Made by a program: the position numbers and the translations under genes
DNA from: an uncultured Lachnospiraceae bacterium
Lineage (GTDB): Bacteria; Bacillota; Clostridia; Lachnospirales; Lachnospiraceae
Assembly: GCA_934371475.1 (NCBI GenBank)
Contig: CAKRNX010000129.1
Coordinates: 1 to 6,590, forward strand
DNA: 6,590 nucleotides
Direction of reading: 5' to 3'
Notes under the pieces: model-generated
Seen by the model: only the letters and a program-made list of their open reading frames with translations
What the model was told of the DNA's origin: nothing
The model's database searches: none
In this document: positions 1-4,501 of the stretch, in pieces
Position numbering within the stretch: the first letter of the stretch is position 1
Layout of the letters: every line of letters starts with the position of its first letter

Positions 1-189
1 GCAGAAGAAAAAGAGGCAAATGTGCAGACAAAACAGAGCCAGGCTGATACGGCCAGAGAGCTGGAAGAGGCCAGAGCGGCGCTGGAAGAAGCGAAACGGA
101 TGCGTGAGGAGGCTGAGGCGCTGAAGGCACAGGCGCAGGCTGAGCTGGATAAGGCAAAGCAGAATGATGGGGAGGGCGGGAAGCAGTGA
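1..189 (+). CDS. C-terminal tail of an unidentified coiled-coil protein (5' partial)
   Basis: The reading frame is open from the first base of the window to a TGA at 187-189 and gives the last 62 residues of a protein whose start lies outside. The visible part is almost only Ala, Glu, Lys, Arg and Gln with Leu or Ala spaced at heptad-like intervals (for example RELEEARAALEEAKRMREEA), which is a classic long charged coiled coil. It ends in a flexible Gly/Asn-rich tail (NDGEGGKQ). No membrane segment, catalytic motif or sorting signal is visible in this piece. The stop codon overlaps the GTG start of the AAA+ ATPase gene by 4 nt, so the two are probably cotranslated and functionally linked. The coiled-coil style resembles the C-terminus of the DUF2357-like protein two genes downstream. 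The family cannot be named from this fragment. Confidence 0.8.
   Translation, partial: AEEKEANVQTKQSQADTARELEEARAALEEAKRMREEAEALKAQAQAELDKAKQNDGEGGKQ
169..175 (+). promoter_or_regulatory. Ribosome binding site supporting the GTG start at 186
   Basis: GGGGAGG lies 10 nt before the GTG at 186-188, within the end of the upstream coiled-coil gene. It supports the GTG start over the first internal in-frame ATG (codon 48). It also fits translational coupling, because the upstream stop codon (187-189) overlaps this start. Confidence 0.6.
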
Positions 190-1808
190 GTGAATTCCTG
201 AAGTTTGCATTTGAACTGCTCTCGCAGGTTGTCTATAATATCGCGGAATGCGGAGCCGCCCTGCTGAAACTGTTTGTCACCGGCTGGGTGGATTATGTGA
301 CAATTTTTCTGACTTATATCAAAGATATGAGCATTCCGGTCATGATACTGTCCGGTCTGCTGATGCTGGTTTTGTTTGCCATCCCGGTTCTGGCAGTGAT
401 ACTGCTGGTGCGCCACTGGATTATCCGCCGCAGGCTTAAGAGAGACAAGACGGATCACGCAGAGCTTTACCGAGAGATCGGCCGCCTGAACAAGCAGGTA
501 ATCAGTCTGATCGATGAGAAGAACCGGATTTTGGCTCTCAAGGTCAATACGATGGGCGGCGTGGGACGGATCCCGTATGTAGGCGCTTCTGCGCTGGCAG
601 ATGATACGCTGCCTACCGTGGAGAATGTGACAGGAAATGTGCCTGCTGCGGCCGCGGCAGCGACGATGGCGGCAGCGACGGCCAGCGAGGAAATACAGGA
701 GGCAGCCAAGGAAAAAGCACAGAATACAGCCAAACGTTTTCCAAAGCTGCTGCTGGTGGACGAGAAATATGCGGATTTTGTGTATCCGGAGTACAACAAA
801 GATATTTCTCTGGAAGATTTTGCGGAAGGATACCGGATGTTTGCCGCCAGCCGCATGCAGCTGTATTATACGTCTGAGATTATCCGCAGATTTATTGCGG
901 GAATGGCATCCAGCCGCCTGCTGATCCTGGAGGGTATTTCCGGTACCGGTAAAACGAGTCTTCCCTATTCGTTCAGCCGTTATATAGACAATCCGGCGAC
1001 GATTGTGTCTGTGCAGCCCTCTTTCCGTGACAGGACGGAGCTGCTGGGATATTTTAATGAGTTCTCTAAGCGTTTCAATGAGACGGAGTTCCTGCGGGCA
1101 CTGTATGAGGCAGACTATCGTCCGGAACCGGCGCTGATTGTGCTGGATGAGATGAACCTTGCCCGTATTGAGTATTATTTTGCGGAAATGCTGTCCGTGC
1201 TGGAAATGCCCAGCCAGGATGAATGGATGCTGGAACTGGTGCCGACCGCCTGGCCGAAAGATCCGGCTAAAATGGAGGATGGAAAGATCCGCGTTTCTCC
1301 CACAACATGGTTTGTGGGAACAGCCAACAACGATGATTCAACCTTTACGATCACGGATAAGGTATATGACCGTGCGATGCCCATTGAGCTGAATGATCGT
1401 GCGGATGAGTTCGTCTGTGAACTTCATCCGGAGTGCTATATTACAACCGAGCATCTGGAGTTCCTGTTTGCGAAGGCCAGAGCCGAGCATCCGATCAGCG
1501 AGGAGATGGTGGGTAAGCTGCAGAAACTGGATCACTATCTGATAACCCGCTTCAAGCTGGCATTTGGAAACCGTATTATGAAGCAGATGTATGACTTTAT
1601 TCCGGTCTATGTAGCCTGCGGCGGCACCGAGGTGGACGGAATGGACTATATCATTGCCAGAAAGGTGCTGAAAAAGTTTGAGAGTATGAACGTTAGCTTC
1701 GTGCGCGATGAGATCACAGAGCTGATCAATTATATAGATAAAGTATTTGGCAAAGAGCATATGCAGGACAGCCGGGCTTATTTAAAACGGATCCAGAATC
1801 TGTATTAA
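186..1808 (+). CDS. Membrane-anchored McrB-like AAA+ ATPase
   Basis: This 540-residue protein has an AAA+ NTPase module behind a membrane anchor. Visible in the sequence: a hydrophobic N-terminus (about residues 8-45, possibly a first membrane helix), a strong transmembrane helix (about 50-77) followed by basic residues (RRRLKR), a short coiled coil (about 88-118) and an Ala-rich linker (about 153-183). Then come Walker A GISGTGKT (250-257), Walker B LIVLDEMN (317-324), a sensor-1 region VGTANNDD (377-384) and a possible arginine finger at R396. The Walker B DEMN and the GTANNDD segment place it nearest the McrB/MoxR-type AAA+ proteins. The MNTADRS-like GTP signature of canonical McrB is not intact, so ATP may be the nucleotide. 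The basic stretch after the helix suggests the ATPase faces the cytoplasm. It overlaps the upstream gene by 4 nt and precedes a DUF2357/McrC-like gene, as McrB precedes McrC. I infer a motor that works with that partner at the membrane; substrate unknown. Confidence 0.85.
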   Translation: MSEFLKFAFELLSQVVYNIAECGAALLKLFVTGWVDYVTIFLTYIKDMSIPVMILSGLLMLVLFAIPVLAVILLVRHWIIRRRLKRDKTDHAELYREIGRLNKQVISLIDEKNRILALKVNTMGGVGRIPYVGASALADDTLPTVENVTGNVPAAAAAATMAAATASEEIQEAAKEKAQNTAKRFPKLLLVDEKYADFVYPEYNKDISLEDFAEGYRMFAASRMQLYYTSEIIRRFIAGMASSRLLILEGISGTGKTSLPYSFSRYIDNPATIVSVQPSFRDRTELLGYFNEFSKRFNETEFLRALYEADYRPEPALIVLDEMNLARIEYYFAEMLSVLEMPSQDEWMLELVPTAWPKDPAKMEDGKIRVSPTTWFVGTANNDDSTFTITDKVYDRAMPIELNDRADEFVCELHPECYITTEHLEFLFAKARAEHPISEEMVGKLQKLDHYLITRFKLAFGNRIMKQMYDFIPVYVACGGTEVDGMDYIIARKVLKKFESMNVSFVRDEITELINYIDKVFGKEHMQDSRAYLKRIQNLY

Positions 1809-1814
1809 CCTGCA

Positions 1815-1849
1815 GGCAGGACAGGCGTAATTGTCTGTTGTCTGCCTTT
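1815..1849 (+). terminator. Weak imperfect hairpin after the AAA+ gene
   Basis: GGCAGG (1815-1820) pairs with TCTGCC (1841-1846, one G-T pair) and ACAG (1821-1824) pairs with CTGT (1835-1838), with a 2-nt bulge. Only three T residues follow. It could be a weak or partial terminator that lowers expression of the downstream gene, or an RNA processing site. A functional terminator is not established. Confidence 0.25.
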
Positions 1850-1857
1850 GAGTATCT

Positions 1858-1892
1858 GAGACGGCGGGATGCTGTGCGCCGGTTTCCGTCTC
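1858..1892 (+). other. Inverted repeat in the gap between the AAA+ and DUF2357-like genes
   Basis: GAGACGG (1858-1864) and CCGTCTC (1886-1892) form a perfect 7-bp stem. The enclosed 21 nt can pair further (CGG 1865-1867 with CCG 1879-1881). No T run follows, so it is not a standard intrinsic terminator. It could be a transcript-stability structure or an operator. The 133-nt gap (1809-1941) contains this, the weaker hairpin before it, and no convincing promoter. Confidence 0.35.
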
Positions 1893-1931
1893 TGGGGCGG
1901 GAGTGTCGGGGCATTCCGGAATGATATGTGC

Positions 1932-1937
1932 GGAGAG
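1932..1937 (+). promoter_or_regulatory. Ribosome binding site that sets the start at 1942
   Basis: GGAGAG, with its GGAG core ending 6 nt before the ATG at 1942, is the best-placed site in this frame. The in-frame GTG at 1903 and ATG at 1921 lack a well-spaced site, and the residues they would add (SGHSGMICAERK) look like translated leader. Confidence 0.65.
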
Positions 1938-1941
1938 AAAA

Positions 1942-3357
1942 ATGGACACAACAATCAATGATTTATATTTAAAATATACGGAAGGTGTAGAGGAGAATCT
2001 GGAGGGTGACCGCTATTTCCAGTACCTGTTTGAGATGGTGCAGGCCGGTGAACATACGCTGCAGCAGAAGAACAGAACGTTTCATAAGGTAGTGGATGAG
2101 ACGTGGCTGACCATGCTGGAGGAAGGCCTTGAACCGTTGTTTCGAATTGTGGAAAAGCCAAGACGCTTTATTACCACTTCGGAAGAGGTTGTGCCGGTGG
2201 AGCTGGCCAAAAAGATCACTGCAGACAGTGTGAGACATTTAAGTATGCACACACAGTATATCGCAGGCGATGAGAACGGAGATATTTATCCTACGAAGAT
2301 CCTGAATGCGACGACGAAAGAGAGCTATGATCTCTATGAGAACCGTTTTATCTACCACCTGATCCAGCGTCTGTTTACGTTCGTGGATAAGAGAACGGAT
2401 GTGATCTTCTGGTCTGCCGGGGACGAAACCTGCAATACCATGAGCATGGAGAGCAAGGTAGACGATGCCTATGAGGAGATTTCCTATAAGGTGGAGATGA
2501 CAATCAGGAACCGTCAGACATACGGGGAGACGGACAGCGACAATATGGAAGTCTTCAAACGGATCGACAGGCTGCGCCGGATGGCCAGGACGCTGCGGGA
2601 GAGTGCATTCTGCAGAATCATGGCCGGATGTGCGATGGTGCGCAGTCCGATCCAGCGTACGAATCTGATGATGAAAGATCCGGATTACCGGGCGTGCTAC
2701 AAACTTTGGAAGTTTATGGAAGATTATGACAGTGTGGGCTATACGATAGAAGAGCGGGATGCAGCGCTGGAATTTGATGAAGAATATCTTCTGCAGATGT
2801 ATACCAATCTGATTACAAGCTATACTGTATTTAAGAGCCTGTTAGAGTCCGATCCCCGCAGTATGTGGGAGATTGAGGAGAAAAAGCGGGAGCCGGTCAA
2901 ACCGAAATTTATTAAAGAGATTAAGGAAGAAGAGGTACAGGACCGCGACCTTCCTGATGTGGAAATCCGCAGGGTGTTTGTGGAGGAAGTGACCAGGGCA
3001 CAGGTGGAAGCGGAAGAGAAACTGGCGCAGGAGACGGCCCGCTGTGAAGAACTGTCAGATCAGGTGAGCAGTCTGAACAGAAAGAATGCATCGCTGGAGA
3101 TGCAGCTGCAGGAGGCTGATGAGCTGCAGGCTCAGCTGGAAGGACAGCTGGATGAGGCCCAGCTGCGGATGGAGGAACAGTTAAATGAACTGATCCGTCA
3201 GCTGGAAGAAGAGAGAAGTGCGAGAGAGGCGGCTGAAGAGTCCGGGCGGCAGGCAGAGAAAACAGCTCGGGAGAGGGCAAAAGAAGCTGCGGACTGGAAG
3301 CGGCGGTATATGGCGCGCGGCAGCAGGCGGCAGGGAGCAAGGCGTACGAGGGGGTAA
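1942..3357 (+). CDS. DUF2357/McrC-like protein with a C-terminal coiled coil
   Basis: The chosen start gives 471 residues. The N-terminal two thirds resembles the DUF2357 domain that accompanies McrB-like ATPases, an assignment made from motif style and context rather than a database search. Its best landmark is YDLYENRFIYHLIQRLFTFVD (129-149), similar to the ENRFVKxFL-type signature of that family, followed by MVRSPIQRTNLMMKDPDYRACYKLW (232-256), like the 'DPxYRxxYxLW' segment of relatives. Typical relatives continue into a PD-(D/E)XK nuclease. Here, after a short helical segment (279-302) and a Lys/Glu-rich linker, residues about 345-453 are a long coiled coil with a basic tail (SRRQGARRTR). 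No PD...(D/E)xK arrangement is evident. No signal peptide or membrane helix is seen, so it is probably cytoplasmic and may bind the membrane-anchored ATPase upstream. Function unknown; nuclease-type restriction seems unlikely for this protein alone. A more distant, unrelated helical protein is possible. Confidence 0.7.
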   Translation: MDTTINDLYLKYTEGVEENLEGDRYFQYLFEMVQAGEHTLQQKNRTFHKVVDETWLTMLEEGLEPLFRIVEKPRRFITTSEEVVPVELAKKITADSVRHLSMHTQYIAGDENGDIYPTKILNATTKESYDLYENRFIYHLIQRLFTFVDKRTDVIFWSAGDETCNTMSMESKVDDAYEEISYKVEMTIRNRQTYGETDSDNMEVFKRIDRLRRMARTLRESAFCRIMAGCAMVRSPIQRTNLMMKDPDYRACYKLWKFMEDYDSVGYTIEERDAALEFDEEYLLQMYTNLITSYTVFKSLLESDPRSMWEIEEKKREPVKPKFIKEIKEEEVQDRDLPDVEIRRVFVEEVTRAQVEAEEKLAQETARCEELSDQVSSLNRKNASLEMQLQEADELQAQLEGQLDEAQLRMEEQLNELIRQLEEERSAREAAEESGRQAEKTARERAKEAADWKRRYMARGSRRQGARRTRG

Positions 3358-3429
3358 CGTATATCAGATGGGACAGGTGAATCTGCACCGACTGAAACGG
3401 AGCGCAGAACGTGAGAAAATACCTGGTAT

Positions 3430-3436
3430 AGGAAGG
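3430..3436 (+). promoter_or_regulatory. Ribosome binding site of the signal peptidase gene
   Basis: AGGAAGG lies 10 nt before the ATG at 3447. The 89-nt gap after the DUF2357-like gene (3358-3446) shows no clear terminator or promoter, so the peptidase is probably cotranscribed with the genes upstream. Confidence 0.55.
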
Positions 3437-3446
3437 AAATAGAAAA

Positions 3447-4085
3447 ATGCTGAAAAAGGCATTATATGCGGTGAACAATATGATATCCGTGCTGATCATA
3501 GCGGCAGCGATGACGGCGCTTCTTGCGGTACTTTTTACTCCCCAGGGACAGGTTCCCCGGGTGCTGGGGTATACGATGCTGCGTATCACGACCGGCAGTA
3601 TGGAACCGACCTACCCGGTTGACACGCTGATTATAGTGAAAAAGACGGATGCTTCTGCGATTCGCAGGGGCGATGTGATTTCTTTTTATTCGGAAGACCC
3701 GGAGCTGGACGGAGCCGTAAATACGCACCGGGTATCCGAAATTGAGGAGCTGGATGGAAGTCTTCGTTTCTATACGAAAGGGGACCACAATCAGGCGGAG
3801 GATCCGTACAGCGTCAGGGCAGACCGTCTGGTGGGCAAAGTAGTGGCATCCTCTCTGGTGATGGGCAAAATTTCAAGGCTGATTGCCAACCCGCTGATTT
3901 TTATTCCGGCAATCATTCTTCCGATGGCAGTGATTTTGATCAGCAGCCTTGTGCGTACTGTGAAACTGGCCGGACAGCTGGCCAGGGAAGAAGAGGAAGC
4001 ACAGGTGCAGGAGACCCTGCAGCTGCTGCGCACAAGAAAAGCGGAGAAAGAAAGGACTGCGCAAGATGCCGACAAAAAGTGTTGA
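3447..4085 (+). CDS. Signal peptidase I, SipW/ER-like (S26B) type
   Basis: This 212-residue membrane protease would cleave signal peptides from exported proteins on the outer face of the membrane. Visible features: an N-terminal membrane helix (about 12-30); the box-B motif TGSMEPT with the nucleophile Ser51; RRGDVISF (73-80); NTHRV with His94 at the position of the general base; TKGDHNQAEDP (110-120); and a second membrane helix (about 148-168). A Ser/His rather than Ser/Lys dyad, a 'GDHN' box and a C-terminal membrane helix are hallmarks of the archaeal/ER-like S26B group that includes Bacillus SipW, which processes TasA-type matrix proteins. After the second helix comes a charged, probably helical tail (173-208, including REEEEAQ) that is longer than I would expect. 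No SipW-dependent substrate gene is visible in the window; one could lie upstream. The stop codon overlaps the -35 box of the trp promoter. The family call is firm, the substrate unknown. Confidence 0.9.
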   Translation: MLKKALYAVNNMISVLIIAAAMTALLAVLFTPQGQVPRVLGYTMLRITTGSMEPTYPVDTLIIVKKTDASAIRRGDVISFYSEDPELDGAVNTHRVSEIEELDGSLRFYTKGDHNQAEDPYSVRADRLVGKVVASSLVMGKISRLIANPLIFIPAIILPMAVILISSLVRTVKLAGQLAREEEEAQVQETLQLLRTRKAEKERTAQDADKKC

Positions 4086-4110
4086 CAAATAAAATGTGGA
4101 GTGATATAGT
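4082..4110 (+). promoter_or_regulatory. Sigma-A-type promoter of the trp operon
   Basis: TTGACA (4082-4087) is a perfect -35 box. After a 17-nt spacer comes TATAGT (4105-4110), one base from the -10 consensus. Transcription should begin near 4116-4118, just before the T-box leader. The -35 box overlaps the TGA stop of the signal peptidase gene (4083-4085), and no terminator separates the two units. Confidence 0.85.
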
Positions 4111-4116
4111 TTAGAA

Positions 4117-4396
4117 AATTAAAGCAATAAACCGTTGAGGCGGAGATAAAGGTGGATATGATCATACAGAGAGCCTGAGTTGCTGAGAGCAGGCAGACCC
4201 CAGTTCATCAAATGGACCGCTGAGGGCGCAGTCAAAAGGAGAATGTTCCCGAGTATTCTGCGACGTGTTGGCATACGTCAGTTGTCCTGGGTATGATCGT
4301 ACCTGATGAGTGTATGGATTTTCCATAAAACAGGGTGGCACCGCGGATTGTATATTCGTCCCTGGCAGGATCAGAAGATTCTGTCAGGGACTTTTT
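4117..4396 (+). promoter_or_regulatory. T-box riboswitch leader, tryptophan-specific
   Basis: This leader senses the charging state of tRNA-Trp and controls transcription into trpE. Stem I is closed by GGCGG (4139-4143) with CCGCT (4217-4221). It carries the conserved AGAGAGCC segment (4168-4175) and a distal stem GCCTG/CAGGC (4173-4177 with 4190-4194). The specifier codon in AAATGGACC is TGG (4213-4215), decoded by tRNA-Trp. Further hairpins are AGAAT/ATTCT (4240-4244 with 4255-4259), GACGT/ACGTC (4262-4266 with 4275-4279), GGTA/TACC (4290-4293 with 4300-4303) and TATGG/CCATA (4313-4317 with 4323-4327). The T-box sequence AGGGTGGCACCGCGG (4332-4346) forms the antiterminator with CGTCCCT (4357-4363). 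The bulge TGGC fits a GCCA acceptor end, the one expected for tRNA-Trp with discriminator G. Uncharged tRNA-Trp would favour the antiterminator; charged tRNA-Trp lets the terminator form. The 5' limit is estimated from the promoter. Confidence 0.95.
4358..4396 (+). terminator. T-box-controlled intrinsic terminator before trpE
   Basis: GTCCCTGGCAG (4358-4368) pairs with CTGTCAGGGAC (4381-4391) with one G-T pair. The stem can extend inward through GATC/GATT to an AGAA tetraloop (4373-4376). Five T residues (4392-4396) follow. The 5' arm is shared with the T-box antiterminator, so the two structures exclude each other. Confidence 0.93.
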
Positions 4397-4409
4397 GTAT
4401 TACGGAGTT

Positions 4410-4440
4410 TAACCGAAACTGCGGAGAAGTGCTTCGGTTA
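4410..4440 (+). other. Hairpin between the T-box terminator and trpE
   Basis: TAACCGAA (4410-4417) and TTCGGTTA (4433-4440) form a perfect 8-bp stem, which can extend by ACT/AGT (4418-4420 with 4428-4430) past a 2-nt bulge. No T run follows, so it is not a standard terminator. It would be present only in transcripts that read through the T-box terminator. Its left arm is part of an 11-mer, GTTTAACCGAA, that recurs at 6516-6526. Confidence 0.5.
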
Positions 4441-4443
4441 TGA

Positions 4444-4480
4444 GCAGGCAGCAAAGCGGATTGCGAATCCCTGCCTGACT
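4444..4480 (+). repeat. 37-nt repeat, copy 1 (upstream of trpE)
   Basis: This segment matches 6527-6563 at 33 of 37 positions. The first 25 positions differ only at position 6, and both copies end in GCCTGACT. In this copy CAGGCAG (4445-4451) pairs perfectly with CTGCCTG (4471-4477), and GGATT (4458-4462) with AATCC (4466-4470) around a GCG loop. It ends 7 nt before the trpE ribosome binding site and 21 nt before the start codon, in the transcribed leader after the T-box terminator. The role is unknown: it could be a dispersed intergenic repeat or an RNA element acting on translation. Confidence 0.75.
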
Positions 4481-4487
4481 AGATGAT

Positions 4488-4494
4488 AAGGAGG
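4488..4494 (+). promoter_or_regulatory. Ribosome binding site of trpE
   Basis: AAGGAGG, a near-perfect match to the 16S rRNA anti-SD, lies 7 nt before the ATG at 4502 and fixes the trpE start. Confidence 0.9.
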
Positions 4495-4501
4495 AACAGA
4501 T

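Noticed and set aside
1831..1858. Possible promoter (TTGTCT, then TATCTG) before the DUF2357-like gene
   Set aside because: Both boxes match poorly and the spacing is 16 nt; the sequence also falls in the hairpin region.
1903..1941. Upstream GTG/ATG extension of the DUF2357-like protein
   Set aside because: The GTG at 1903 and the ATG at 1921 lack a well-spaced ribosome binding site, while the ATG at 1942 has GGAGAG at good spacing. The extra residues look non-conserved.
3218..3442. 74-codon open frame overlapping the end of the DUF2357-like gene
   Set aside because: Most of it is the coiled-coil gene read in another frame. It has no convincing ribosome binding site, and its Arg/Gly-rich translation looks like a frame shadow.
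2921..3589. 222-codon antisense open frame
   Set aside because: It lies opposite the coiled-coil region and crosses the gene boundary into the peptidase. Its Pro/Ser/Ala-rich low-complexity translation is typical of a shadow of Glu/Gln/Leu-rich coding sequence.
4158..4178. Six-codon leader peptide (MIIQRA) as an attenuator
   Set aside because: It has no Trp codons and lies inside stem I of the T-box, which already explains the regulation.
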